Assembly: GCF_013373865.1 (NCBI RefSeq) | Contig: NC_050468.1 | Location: 18,370,774-18,434,773, forward strand | Origin: Monomorium pharaonis | Taxonomy: Eukaryota; Arthropoda; Insecta; Hymenoptera; Formicidae | Length of the DNA: 64,000 nucleotides | Direction: 5' to 3' | Part shown: piece by piece, positions 36,301-50,900 of the stretch | How the letters are laid out: every line of letters begins with the position of its first letter | How positions within the stretch are numbered: position 1 is the stretch's first letter | Translations under genes and position numbers: made by a program | The notes under the pieces: model-generated | The model's database searches: none | Seen by the model: only the letters and a program-made list of their open reading frames with translations | Told to the model about the DNA's origin: nothing

Positions 36301-38890
36301 TTTCCATAAGCTTTAAACATTAATAATTTAATAAAATCTTAAATTAACTCATCACATACATGCAATCTATTTAACAATAAAAAGCAGCATTTTCTTAATC
36401 ATTATTTTAAAGCTTGATTCATAAAAATTTCTTGATTTTCAAGAACTTTACGTCAAAAAACTATCAATGTTCCATATTAAATATAAACTTCAAATTGATC
36501 AATAGTATGTAAAATAAATTTGTGTTTTAATGAACAAACGTAATGCTGGAAATCTAGGACACTAGATGTAAATATTTGTTCATGTTATGTATTTTTCTTA
36601 AATTACATATTTGAAATCAATACAGTTTTCTGGATTGCTCATATAAACCGGAGTTTTAATATCGAAAAGCAATCGAGACACCGGATGGGTAAATATCCTG
36701 AAATTTCTGTTACTCCGAGATCGAAGCTGGTTCTTTCAAACCCGTTTTAGCAGAGCGCAGGATTACCCAAAGGGTCAGCAGCATAGAGAACGAATAACGC
36801 GAGATTAAACTTTATGCGCTTGATCGCACTGAAATACGTTTGTTTGAGATAACACAAGAATTAAATGATTATCATTTTGACAATACGTCAGTGATTTGTT
36901 AATCCCTTATACGTAAGGAATCAAAATACACGAGAATAAATAATACAAAAAAAAGTAACTATTCCACTGTATATTTATTTGTTTTATAATATATTTGTTT
37001 GTTTTATATAAATTTTATTAAAATATATGCATCGCAATAAACGCGTTCACTAACACACATACACTTTCTCGTAGATATATAATTTCAAAGAACTCAATTT
37101 TAATTTTAATAACAAATTACTTGATAAATTTAAAATCAAATATATTCTTAGCTAAATAGTAAGGCACTAACAGTTTCTCTAAATTACAAACCATTACAAA
37201 AGAAGTTCTTAAATGTTAAAAGCACAAATAGATAATAAAATAATATTTTTTTAATTACTTTGCAATAAAGATACAAAATACAATTATTTTAAAATTCAAT
37301 TTTTTAAAAAACAAGATACAATTATTTTAAAATTATACTCTAATCCATTTAGATCTAATGATACAAATATGTATAAATATCTTTAAAAAAATTGTATTTA
37401 TGATAAAATAAATATAATCAATATAAAATCAATATAAAACTATTTAATTCAACTAAAACCTGATTTAAAGGAAATTGTTTAAATAAAACAAATATATATA
37501 TATAGGAATATAAATACTATTATAAAACAAAAAATTTTATAGCAGAATATCAGAAAGTCAAATATCAAAAAGTTGTCGAAGTAACCATGACAGGTTTGAC
37601 ATAATGCGCAGTTTTATTTTTGTTTGAAAATTATTCAAATATAACTTTTCCTTGTAAACTTTATTAATATGTATACAAAATATAATATATAAACGCGCGC
37701 GTAATTGTCAAGCTTTTTGTTTCAATATAATCAGAAAAATAACTATTGGTAAAATGCTATTATAACTGATATTTACAGATGCAAATAAACGACCATAATA
37801 AAAATTTTTTTACATTTACGCCAAATAAATTTTTGTATTTATTATAGTAATCTCCGAAAAATTGTTTAAAAATTAAATAATATATGTCCAATTTCTTTAA
37901 ACAATTTAGATTTAAAAAGATTAGCAAAATAATAATAATTTATCATACAAACATAATATACAATATCAAAAATTAAAATAGTTATAAATGAATATTAATT
38001 TCACTCAACATTTTTAATTAAACAGTCTATTTTTAATTAATCAAAAAATCGGTCATTATGATTAAGATTGCAAGTAAAATGATATATAATTAATTATAAT
38101 CTGATTATAACTACACATAATTCATATAAGCAAAGAATAAAAAAATGTTTGTCATATGTTTTCCGATAAAGGAATTTTGGTAAAAGATACGATTGGGAAT
38201 TTATAAGTTGTGTCACCGAGAAATTCTGTTTGCATCATTTTTCGCAGGACTGAGTAAACGCAATACACGATATCGACGAAACCAAGCGGAAAATTTGCAC
38301 GACGGTTATAGCTGTGGGAGGAACATTGACAAAACAAAATGTTATCTCAAGCCGGTAATTTGATATCCCGAGGACCGTCAAGATCGTAAACACGTAGCCT
38401 CAATGATGAGGAAGCTTATCATCCTGAAATGATTGGGTATTTCCTCGCTGACACCAATATGACTGGCCCAGATGATATAAGTGCGTTTAATAAATACGTC
38501 ATTCCTTCATTTCTCAAATTATCCTCCTAATTAAACCCTTGTATCAAAAGAGTTATATATAAGATTACTTAAAATAACTTTATATTTTAATTTTAAAATA
38601 AATAATTTTATTGCTAAATAATTTTCATTGCTAAAAGTTTCATTGCTAAAATCTAGAATAGTTTTTTATCATCCTAGGTAATAAAAAATGCAAAATTATT
38701 TTTAAACATTAACTTCTAGCAGCTAACTTCTTTTTTAAAATAAAAATGTATGTTTTTTAATTGACAGATTTTTTTCTAATCTTGATAATAATTAATTTAA
38801 ATGTGCCGTAATGAGACAAACCGACTCTCTTTCTATAAATCTCTTGCATACTTTTCCCGGTTTCTTATAATCTAGCTGTTTCCGATCAGA
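33370..38890. other. Intergenic, no gene recognised
   Basis: Long AT-rich stretch. A less AT-rich patch at 36640-36800 has no open frame of interest. Nothing else recognised. Confidence 0.4.
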
Positions 38891-41800
38891 CGTGAACAGG
38901 AAAGCGAGAGAGCCTCGTGTTTCCATTTGCCGAGAACGCCTGCGCGCTACTATGTATTGATCAAACTACAAGAACATTCAGTTCGGTTCGACCCATCGAA
39001 CCAGACAGATCTTCTCCAAAATACGATTACGATACATTTGTATCGATATTGAACTCTGATCGAATGTCCTTTACCAGATCAGTTTGTCGATCTTACAAGT
39101 AGGATATTCGTATATCCAGTATCTTTATTTTCCTTTCTTTGTTTTTAGAAAAAAAAGTTTTGCCTAGCTGTTAAGATAAAAAAGATGACTACAGATATAA
39201 ATTCAAGGAATATATATTTCCCTCTTTTCTTTACTTTATATTATTTTATATATATTTTATTAAAAAATATATATAAGTTACAAAGTGCAAAATTGAGAAA
39301 GAAAAACAAAAATTTATTATTAATAACAAATTATTAACATTTTAAAGATAAGTTAATTATATAAATAAAAAATATTATTAAAACTATTTAAATTAAAAGA
39401 ATAATGAGTAAAGTTGGCCTTTTAATTATCAATTAAAAAATATTATTATTAAAGTTATTGAGCTAATAAATTTTCAATTTTAACTTTAAAAAAATTTAAA
39501 TTTATCAACTTTATATTTAAATATCTACCATAATAAAATTGTTAAGTTTTAGAGACGTATTAATTTGTATTTTGCTGCTAGCAAAACAAGATAATGTTCT
39601 CATCTCTAATAGTTTATATTATTTGATTGATAAAAGAAATTATTAATATTTCTAAATAAATTATGGAAACTATATTAAATTATTATAGCTTTTACCACTA
39701 AAAATAAGATGGGCACAAAAAATATTTTCAACTATATGATTTCCTGTGACTAAATAAAGCTTTCTTCATTTATTAATTTATTAATTTATTAATTTATTAA
39801 TTTGTGTTATCCACATATCGGTCGATTTTCACTTAATAATGTTTATTTTCCTATTTATATTATATAGTTTCACATTTTTTACAATTTCCTCAACATACTT
39901 TTCTCATAATATCTTTTAGATATTTAATAGTTTCATATGCTGATTTATTATCTTCCTGATAAAATAAAAATGTTTTAAGGTCAAATCAGATTCAGCAAAT
40001 TAAAAACTAAAAAAAAATACAAAAAATGTATTTTTACTTGTTACTTCAAGGCCAAAAACCAAACCATTTTACGTTTTGTTCGTATCTTTATGTATCTTTA
40101 GTTTTTAAAAATATCGATTGTTAAAATTTATTTGTATACAAAAATTATTAATCTAATTATGCAAAAGTAATGTAAAAAAATTTACAATTTATTTGTGATC
40201 CAATTATTACAACAAATATTTATTTCAAAAACAAATATGATAATATCTAATTTTAATGTAATTAATTATTAATCGTAATATTATATGTATCCAGAAAGCA
40301 TAACGTTCAATCAACATTTAAATGTAAATAAATATGCTCAATTCTATTTAACTCAAAATTTCTATAATTTTTTATTGATTCTACAATACAAAATATTAGC
40401 TTTAACATTAGCATATGATTGCTTTCTTTGCGTTCACCTATTTTTGCATAACATCTCAAATTCTTCATATGTATATGTATTACACAGTACAAAATATTTT
40501 GTATTTATGTTAAATTCGGTTCCTGTTAAATTTTTTAACATATTTAAATGTTAGTTTAACATTACATGATCATTTAAATGGTTTGTGTTAAATTGTTCAA
40601 CATTTCTTTATGTTAAAATAACAATTTATAGGTAAACAAATAAATAACATAAAATATATGTTATTTTAAAACATAAATTCTAAGATTAATGAATAAAATG
40701 TAAGTACTTGTCAACATATTATAAACGTTAATTTTTCTAAAGAAATATGACTCTACACTATTTTCAAATTGTATCACAATGTTAAATTTTTTATTAATTT
40801 TGTTAATTTTGTTAATTTTTTACATAATCTTTATGTTCTAACGTATTCATTTTGTATTAAAGTAGCAAAAATTTAGATGGACTGTTTAGAACATACAATA
40901 TATGTTAAACCTGACACAAATTTTCCAACTATGTATAAAAATATATAATAATCAGAAAAATATAATTATTTAATCATTTTTTAATTATAACACACTAATA
41001 TCTTTGTATAAAGTTAAAGAAAAACAGTTTTAAAAAAATTAAAAAAAATTAGAATTGTAATATACAGAATATTTTGATATTATTAATGAAACTAACTGCA
41101 AAGAAAAGTGGATGAAGAATATTATAAAGTTAAGAGAAGATAAAGAAAAAAATTCATGCTGACATCTAAAGGCGAATAAAATTCAAAAAAGTTTTAATTG
41201 TTTCCCGTTTATTAGAGATTTTCCGGGATCACTCGTGGCTACTCATGATTGCTACCGTGACAACGTAACCCAATCCCAATTATTTACTAGGAAAATGCGG
41301 TCGTCGTGAACGACGTCGTCGACGTCCACGAAATCCGCATCGAACGACTCTCGAATGCAAAATACCATTACGCGCACATCGATAGAACGATCATCCCTGA
41401 TAGAAATATTCGAATAGAATAATTTCAGAAGTACATATACATCATTAGATAACCTGTCAGCACTTATACATGCAACAAATTTGAAAAATTCATTTATATA
41501 GTCATTCTCGCAAATTTATCTTACATTAGGCATCAATTTTCAAAAAAATTCTAAACTATTACGTATAATTTACATAATTTTCAAGATCAAACAATGTTTA
41601 AAGTTTATCATTTGACTTTTACAGTGAAATTGGTGTGCATTTTAATTTTATAAAACTGTTTAATAGAATTTTAGAAAAAAATTGAAACTGTTACATATTT
41701 CATATAATTTGTGAGATCAAGCAAGATAGCCTAAGTCTGTCATTTGACTTTATAATGAAATTGATTTGTATTAAATTTTGCAACGGAAACTATCTAAATT

Positions 41801-43190
41801 CGGCATTTTCGGAAAAATTCCAAATTGTTAAATATTCCACATAATTCACAAAATAAAACAAGATAATTACATTTGTTCTAAATTTGTCATTCGCTCATTT
41901 TAGAATAATATTAATCTAATTTTTTGAAACATTATACCATACGTAATCTAAAAAAAAATTGTTAAGATAATTTTATTTTCTAATAATGTGCAACATTATA
42001 TGTCTGATCAAATTTATAGTCGCAAAGATTATATGTAATAAAAGAAGAAAAAATAGAAATTTAAAACTTAATTTTATTACGTTTTTCAGAAAAAAACACG
42101 TTTCTCATTTCTGTAATAAAAATTTCATTATCAAATATGATTTATTCGATTATACGTATTCTAAAATTAGTCGCAAATCTCCAGCACGTTCTACGTGAAA
42201 ATTATCTCTCTAATATTCGCGCGGGGAGTTATTAAGAGAGGCGAACTTATGCATATACGAAGAATATGTAAAAGCACGCGATATCATCAATGATAAATCT
42301 AGTGCATTATCATTTGAATCGTGTTTAATTTTTTCATAATCTGTAAAACCGGATTAAAGAGCTCCATCGTCACGATATTCTTATTAATTGTCGTCCTTCA
42401 CGTAATTAAATGAAAGTTCACTCTCTTAGAAATTTCACGTCTTCCTACTATGAATCAAATAGGCGGTAGGTACATCCAAAATACTATTATGCAAATATAT
42501 CGCCATTACGTCGCACCTGAGCATTACTGAGCACCATTTATTATCTTTAGAGGATCACAAACGCACCCTTGCGTGTTTGAAATCATGCATGTATAAATAT
42601 TTTTCAACACATTTCACGTAATATTCTCCTCTCTTATCTTCTTTATTTTTAATATAAATAGAGACAAGCCCATTTACGCCTTGTTATGTTAAGTTGAAAA
42701 GACACCAAATACAAAAAAAAGAGATTTTTTTAGTGCTCCCTCATTAAATTTTAATGGCTTCGAAGCTTTATAAAGTGCTATAACATTGCTTTAATCTAAA
42801 ACCAGGGAATAAATTTACAACTATTAAATTTCCAGATTCTTTCACTCCACGACTGTCAAACAACTTAAAAACTTATGTGAGTAAGAAATTATTCGTATAA
42901 ATATTTTAAGAAATAATTTTTAAAAGCACTATGTGCTGATAGTATTATTGAATAGACTGCTTATATATGTATAAACAAAACTCTTTCGAATTTTATAGAA
43001 AACCTACATTAAAAGATAAAACACGTGTCTTTTTATCAAATGTTGTATTGTCCAAATTTCCAATCTATTCGATTAAAAATAGTATTATGTAACGCTAAAA
43101 TAATACACACATTTAAAATATTCTTAAACAAGAATAGAGCGATAGAAGAAAAGAAAAAGGAGAAGAAAGAAACAGAGAGGAAAGAGAAAA
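38890..43190. other. Intergenic, AT-rich, with simple and diverged tandem repeats
   Basis: Contains a TTTATTAA-type short tandem repeat at 39770-39803. At about 41510-41900 there are roughly three diverged units of 130-150 bp with CATTTGACTTTT-like and GAGATCAAGCAAGATA-like cores. A CGTCGT-rich patch lies at 41300-41340. No gene called. Confidence 0.45.
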
Positions 43191-43194
43191 TATC

Positions 43195-43740
43195 GACCCG
43201 GAATGAATGTTCTCTTGCAGCTTCATTAATAGTTTCCACAAGATGACCCCGTGGGTACTCGTAACGCCACGTAAACAGTATTCAATGCGAGTACCTATCT
43301 GGAAATTGTATTTGTCGTCCGGGGAAATTGCTGGCACCTCGAGTATCCGAAATTCGCCAACGAGCACGAGATTGAAATTCTCACTCCGGCCGCCACACCG
43401 CTCCTCGTCGCCGTCGTCATAGTCGTCGTCCTTCGAACCGCAGCACCGGCCGCAGTGTTATAATTATCCGATTCGATCGATGCGAGGACGAGGGACGCAG
43501 GGGAATAAACGGCAGAGACCTGGGTCGAGAGGGATAATTACGAGTTAATCGGGGAAAATGTGTTCGGCAATGATAATATGCGCGGCAAATGGAAATTCGA
43601 ATGAACGGCCGGCTTTGTACGGGAGCAACCGTCGCTTTATTTGCACCAGAACGACACGACAAATGATCCGAAAAATTGATAAATCGCCGAGCGAAAAGGG
43701 CTGAATATAAAGCAATCTGGAAAAACGCTGTAACTGGTAC
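43195..43740. promoter_or_regulatory. Isolated GC/CpG-rich island
   Basis: About 550 bp much richer in GC and CpG than anything within 10 kb on either side (for example CGGCCGCCACACCGC and TCGTCGCCGTCGTC). Frames are open for 70-110 codons on both strands but contain no known domain. Base bias alone removes stops, so they are not good evidence of coding. It could be a promoter or first exon of an unrecognised transcript, or a conserved enhancer. A purine-rich GAAAAGAAAAAGG-type tract lies directly before it (43140-43190). Confidence 0.4.
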
Positions 43741-43749
43741 ACTCAAATT

Positions 43750-44970
43750 TTTTAAATCGAATATTTTGTATATAATCCTTTTAGCACTTTAATCCTTGTG
43801 CTTTAATCATTTTTTATTTATTTAAATCTTTTTTTTCCATTGTTGCTTGAACATATGTTATCAAAGTTTATGTCTGTTTATTAAACTTTCATATTGTTTG
43901 TATTTTTATTTTACCTACGTAAATAGAAAAAACTTGACAATTTTGGAAGAAATAAAATTTTATCAAATAGGAAGGAAACTTTATCTAATATCAAAATTAA
44001 AATAATGTTAAATATAAAAATATATGTACACTAAGATTCTAAATAGAACTTATAATATAGCTGCGTTTTTTTTTTTTACAAAAATGGGAGCTGTGACTAA
44101 ATTTCAATACATCATAAAAAAACTACAGATTATATAACAGATAATATTAAAAGCTGTTTCATTGAAATGAAAAGAATTTTCTAACATGTAATCAAATTTT
44201 TCATTCATACAGTTCTGAATGTAATAATATATTCAAACATAAATCAAATTACGAGTGTCGAAGAAATGCGATTGATTACAATCTCTATGTTAACTGGCAC
44301 GTGGTACTTCTCGCGCTCGACACTTTATTCGTCACTCAGAGTGTTTATTTAATTCACATACAACTCACTTTCATCATGCAACAAATCCAATACACGAAAC
44401 GACAATTTGCTGTCGGGAACGAAGATATTTAATCGGCGAGATATCAAAGTTTTTAATTGACTGGGTTTGTGGTTTGTTTATTTTGGACTCATATAATATT
44501 TTTTCATTTTAATTCTTATTGGTGCGCACTTTTAAATGAAGGTCAAATTACAGATCGATTTTTCACCCTGGACAAAAACATTACATTATATATAGTTTAA
44601 TATATTTTGTGATTCGCACAAATCGCCCACTTTTCACTTAAAAATACTTGTTTCCGTTTGAAGCTAAGTTTAGATCTGACATTTATCGCATGACATTTCT
44701 CATTAACGTTCTTTCATTCTAACATAATAATAGAAATTCTTCTATGAACGTTTATATGATATTTATATTGTTGTTTCTGAAACAAGTATGTCCAATAAAC
44801 ACATAATCTGATATATGTAATATTAACATTAAGGCTCAATTATTCCATATTCGACTAATTTCTATTCTAATTAAAAGTTTCTCGAAATTTCAAAAGTAAT
44901 TAAAATATGCTAAATTATACATTTTATATTTTCTAAAAAAATTCAGAGAAATTTATTCTAGAAAGTTGAA
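43750..44970. other. Intergenic, no gene recognised
   Basis: AT-rich. Nothing seen. Confidence 0.4.
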
Positions 44971-44982
44971 ATTAATTGTTTA

Positions 44983-45173
44983 ATGGATATTTTGAATAAG
45001 GCAATTTTAAAATATTTTTTATTACTTTTATTATTGGCGTGTTTAATATTAACATTAAACGGTATTATATATAATAAAAAATAATATATAATACGGTTCA
45101 ATGTTAATATAAAACACGCCCATAATAAATGTAATAAAAAATATTTTAAAACTGCCTTATTCAAAATATCCAT
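44983..45173. mobile_element. Palindromic MITE, 191 bp
   Basis: Near-perfect palindrome. The left end ATGGATATTTTGAATAAGGC pairs with the right end GCCTTATTCAAAATATCCAT. The stem continues through AAAATATTTTTTATTAC and GGCGTGTTT to a centre near 45078. The good match between arms suggests a young element. The target duplication is unclear. An open frame on the minus strand is a by-product of the palindrome. Confidence 0.75.
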
Positions 45174-45179
45174 AAAATT

Positions 45180-46500
45180 ATAAATTGCAAATACAAATTA
45201 TATATATACATATATATATGTATGTTTAACATTTTTACTTTTTACGTTAATTGTTATCATATTATATTTTTTAGTAAATCCGTGTAACAATTATGCAAGA
45301 TTTAAACAAATTATACAATGAACATTGTCATATTATATGTAACGCAATAATTGTGTATAATTTGTATAATTGATTTAAAGCTTGCATATTTATTACCAAT
45401 ATATGCTTCAATAATCATATTACATGACAAAACGTGAATTCACATAACGTACGTATCTCAATTATCAAATAATGTTGACGGAATCAAGTTGCTATATACG
45501 TATATTTAGCATGAAGAAACCAAAAAAATATTTAAGAGACGCGCTTCGTTAAATAAATATCTTATTTTAGAGAAAGAGGCATACTGACACATTTATGCAA
45601 TGCACGTTATTACATTGCATCCTGTTGCGCTTTTCAGACTGCTTACTTAAGTACTAAACTTTCTTTAAGCTGCATTAGTGTCTAAGAAAATATATACATT
45701 TAGTTCAGATTAGTCAATTATCATTTCAGCACATATTATAAAATTTGCATGGATAAAAACTTTTAAAAATAATTTAGTATTAAAGTGCACAATCATCGAA
45801 TATTATTATTTAATACTTCTATAATCCTACAAAACTATAATATTTAATTTTCAAATCTAGCTTTCTTCCTAAATGTTTTTTTTATTTAGATAAAATAAAT
45901 TTTATATATATAATATAATTTTCTATATTTTATAATTACTTTCAATTATATTTATATCTTAAATTTTACTACCTTATACGTAATATTTTTTTTAATACAA
46001 GAAAAAAAGAATATTAATATGCATTTTATAAAGTCAATATACTACGCAGTTTTAATAAGAAAAATGATATACAAAAAAATATCTTACACTGATTTGGATT
46101 ACATACACATACGATAATATTTTTTGAAAACATATTAATTCTAAAACTCTACCTATGCATGGTCCATATATCAAGATACCCTAGAACATATTTTCGCGAG
46201 AATGAACAGACACTTTTAGAAGCCATACAATATTTATAGATTGCAAGCGAAAAAGTGAGATACCTGACCAATAATCGATACTTCCTGGCAGACTAACGTT
46301 ATAGACAAAATCTCACGATAAAGAGAAATTTTAACGAAATTTTCTAATGGAAGACTTCTCTTGGTCGTTTTAACCTTTCCATCTAACCAATATATAAAAA
46401 AAAATCTTTTTATAATATCTAAAGTTAAAATATATATTTTAAAAACATAGTATGCATCTATTCCGTAATATTTATTAATAATAATCAATATTAATATATA
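45180..46500. other. Intergenic, no gene recognised
   Basis: AT-rich. Nothing seen beyond short TA tracts. Confidence 0.4.
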
Positions 46501-46508
46501 TATGTATA

Positions 46509-46706
46509 TACTAGACACTACAAACGCGCGCTTCGCGCGCGCTACTTAACTTTTTATTTTTTACTTTTTACAAATAAATTACAACGATAATTGTATAAAT
46601 AACCATCTATACAAATTTGACAGCTGTCAAAATTCAATCCCAATGACACTACTCTCACAACACAAAGTAAGCGCAGCGAGAGAACCAATTGGCATTGCGG
46701 AAAAAC
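46509..46706. mobile_element. MITE family 1, partial copy in opposite orientation
   Basis: Matches the reverse complement of the left half of the 29.1-kb element. It shares CTAGACACTAC, GCGCTACTTAACTTTTTATT, AATTTGACAGCTGTCAAA and AAGTAAGCGCAGCGA. It starts with a GC-rich hairpin GCGCGCTTCGCGCGC. Only one arm and the middle are present. Confidence 0.7.
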
Positions 46707-46719
46707 GACAGCAATAATA

Positions 46720-47520
46720 AATTTCGAGAGATGCGAGCAATCGACTTTATATGCATTTTTTAAATAGGAGAGATAGGAGAGAATTAATCAGTATTATTAT
46801 AAATACATTTAATAAAAATTTAATGTTTATTTTTTAAAACAAAATTACTTAATAGCTTAAAATCTATACTATGTTTTAAATAATAATGTCATATTACATG
46901 TATATATAAATATTATGTATGTACTTTTTACATTACATCTTTGTTATAACTCTAATCTAATTTTTTTAAAGACCAAAAATTAAAAAATAAGATAAAATTT
47001 TATTTTCAATTATTACTAATTAATTTCTTACTAATCTAATAGTTTTATATTAAATTAAAAAAACTAAAGTTAATCAAAAGATCAAAATGTATATCTTCTA
47101 TTTGCTTTTAATTTTAGTGTGTTTCTTTCTTATTATTTTAATCGATCTTTTTATTATTTTATATTTGTAGAAAACTCATTTATACACATCCTTGTTGAAA
47201 TATCTCATATACCATTCTAGAAAAAATGAATCTTCCTTATTTGTATTAAAATCTTTAAAAGTTTTAAAGAAAAAAAAATATATAATACATTTCTAAAGTG
47301 CTCTTTATCTATACAAGATATTAATATAATATTATACAACTACGGTATAACATAATATTATCTTTTATAAGAAAAATAATTTTGTTCGTAATACTTTACA
47401 TATTTACATCAAAAGCTTCAAAGAGAATAATAACAGCGAAGGAAAACAATGTTCGTATTATTCGCGTTTTCAACGACATGATGATGATACATTGTCTAAA
47501 AGAAACTTGACCTCGATTTT
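46720..47520. other. Intergenic, no gene recognised
   Basis: AT-rich. Nothing seen. Confidence 0.4.
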
Positions 47521-47529
47521 ACTTACGTC

Positions 47530-47965
<436 letters not shown>

Positions 47966-47999
47966 CGATTAATTTGATGTTACAATCGTTATAATTTTT

Positions 48000-50900
48000 T
48001 TCTTTATATACTCATTAAACTTAAGAAAAATTTATACATTACTTGTATCGCAAATTTCAAAAAGAATAAATAAATAAATAATATATTACGAAAAAAGCTC
48101 TATATTTTTGAAATAATATCTCTTATGTCTCGAAAATTTATAAAATAAATTTGTTTAACTCTTAACCCACATCAAAAACATTACATACACACAGAGTGGA
48201 TGATACCCCAGCCATTTAAAACAGCTTTTGCGCTTAAAGCATTGTATCTGGAGCACTAAAAAAATTTATGTATGGTCTTTGAACGATCTAAAATTACGTC
48301 TAATTGTAGAAAATAAAATAAAATAAAATTTCGCTGGAATGTCGCATACTCCAGTGTATGTTAAGGATTAATATAAATATAATGGTATATATATCAATAA
48401 TAATATGAAAATTATTTACTCTGATTCATATAGGGTACAAACATTATTTTAAAGTAATGTCATTACCTTTCTCCATAATAGAAACGTTAACTTAAAGTGA
48501 AACGTTTGCTACAATTTCTACCAGATTTTAACAAGAATATGCTGTAAGTCAAGAAATATGTAAAGATAGGCGTTACAAGTAACAAATTACTGTTATTTTT
48601 ATTGTTTTATAATAATAATTTGGTAATAACATTATAATTTTTCTTAATAGTAATAAGTTACTTCTCAAAAGTGACTAGACCAATTCTGACTTTAACATTA
48701 CTGTTATAAAAAATTGTAACGTCATTATCAAATCGTTATTATAAAAAAATCAATGATAATTATAATAGCGTTACTCGTAACTCATATTATTTTCCATTTT
48801 TGAAAACATGAATTTCTTTTATACGTGTTTAGTTACAAAATTAGAAATTTTCTTCAAAAGTAACCTGGCATATATTTCTGAGTTTGTTTAATATACTTTA
48901 ACTGACTATCATCAAATACTTGAAACACAAATAATCTCAAATAAAAGTTTTAATATTAAGAATAGTTTATAATCACACATGCAAATCTGCTGTTACGAAA
49001 AATTTTAATTGTGCAATTCTACATTTGTCATATTCTTTGTGCAATTTTATATGTTCTACATTTGTAATATTCTATAAAAACAGTTATAAAATATCATTAA
49101 TATTGCAAAGAATGTCAATAAAAAATACATATTTTTAATTTAAAGTTTTATTTTTTTTTTTCATGTTTATACTGTATTATTTAAAATCATATGTACCAAC
49201 AGTTAAGAGAGTTTTGATTTAATTAAGATTCACATATTCAATTACCGATTTAAATAATGCATGTTCTCATTTCTTCTCCACCCTTGTCTCTCTCGCTCTC
49301 TCTCTCTCGCTTCCCTGCGATCCATAGTAAAAAAAAACCTAGCAATATTTTCTTAACAAAAAATAAGTCACATTTTGTCATACAGTAAATTTGAAATATG
49401 GCATCTTAAAAATTTAATATTGGACTCCATTAGAGAAATAACAAAAATAAAATGTTTACCGCATGTTGACAATGCTTTATAAATTCAATCATTATTTACG
49501 TTTCGAAACATTTACAATTACATGATTGTTCATTACATGTAACTTTTTATTCTTGTTTGCTTAAATCTGAAGGAAAAAAGCAGCAAAAGGTGCTTAAGTC
49601 TAAAAAAGACTGTCAAAGACCATAAAAAATGTGGATCAAGGATTGTCATAATCAGACTCATTCTCGTATCACCTCAATCTTTTATTTCTCCTCTTTTTAC
49701 TTAGAGATATACGTATATACATATACAATAATTTCATATCGTCACAGTCTTACACGCTACCTAACACCGTTCTGTTTCTACTCGTTGAATTCTTTTCAAT
49801 TAATTCTGAGTCTCGAATATGGAAATCAAACATTTTCACAATCAATTTTTGCAATCAATCAATAAATTTAAATGTTAAGTACGCATTTTAAATAATGTAA
49901 AGTATTTCTAAACTCGATTGGTCAAAATGTTTTCTAATTGAATAAAAAATACTTTAGCAAATCATCTCATAAAGACACTAGATAGTAAAGATGTTTTTCA
50001 ATATATCATTGTTATAATTTAAAAAATGATCTAATCACATCATCAACTATATTATTTTCTTACGGTTCCTATACTTTTTAATATCTTACAAATAAAATTT
50101 GGAATGCCAACATTAAACTCTAAACTTCGGTGATGCTGATAGAAACTTTACTTCAAAGAAAGAAGTTTGACCGAGTACACGAAGCTTATTTGATTAAAAA
50201 TAGTCAAGAGAAAATTTAATCAAACTTCGCGAAATTCGAATTCCATCAAATACCTTTCAAAAAACTTTCTGAGACAAAACAAAGATTTAAGTTAGATTAA
50301 AGAGAATATAGAATGGTTTTTCTCAGTTACCAAAGTTATAATATAAACAAAGATTTTAACAACTAATAAATTCCGATGAAATTCGAATTTTCTTTAAAAT
50401 TCAATCAAAAATATAAAAAACTAAATTCTATCGAATTTATTCGCTCGAGACACACTTGTTTTTTATCGCAGCAAGTCATAATACAACTTTTAGTCTATGA
50501 AATAAAGTTTCTGTATCACGAATCTTAATCTTATCAACGATCTCAATTTTCTAATGTTCCCTACGCACGCATCGCTATAAACAAAAAAGTAAATACTATT
50601 ACAAATATAAAACCAATGTATCTTCTCAAACTTACAACAAAAGTGCATTTTATACAACATATGCACATACACAAAAAATTTGTGTAATTAAAAAAAATTT
50701 TAGTCCAAATCAGAGAGAAACAATAAAAAAATATATATATATATACACTAGTACTTCTAAGAATTTAATATATCAGATGAAAATAAAAGTGTTGGTCCTT
50801 TTTGGAAAAATAATATTATTTTTACTACAATATATCAGCACTGGTAGTACTATAACGAATTATAATATACATTATTGGAACGATGATCAAGAATTATCTA

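Noticed and set aside
38970..39000. GTTCGACCC/GAACC segment resembling a tRNA T-loop
   Set aside because: No matching acceptor, D or anticodon stems around it.
43207..43746. Overlapping frames on both strands in the GC island
   Set aside because: GC bias explains the openness. No motif, and no supporting splice context that extends them.
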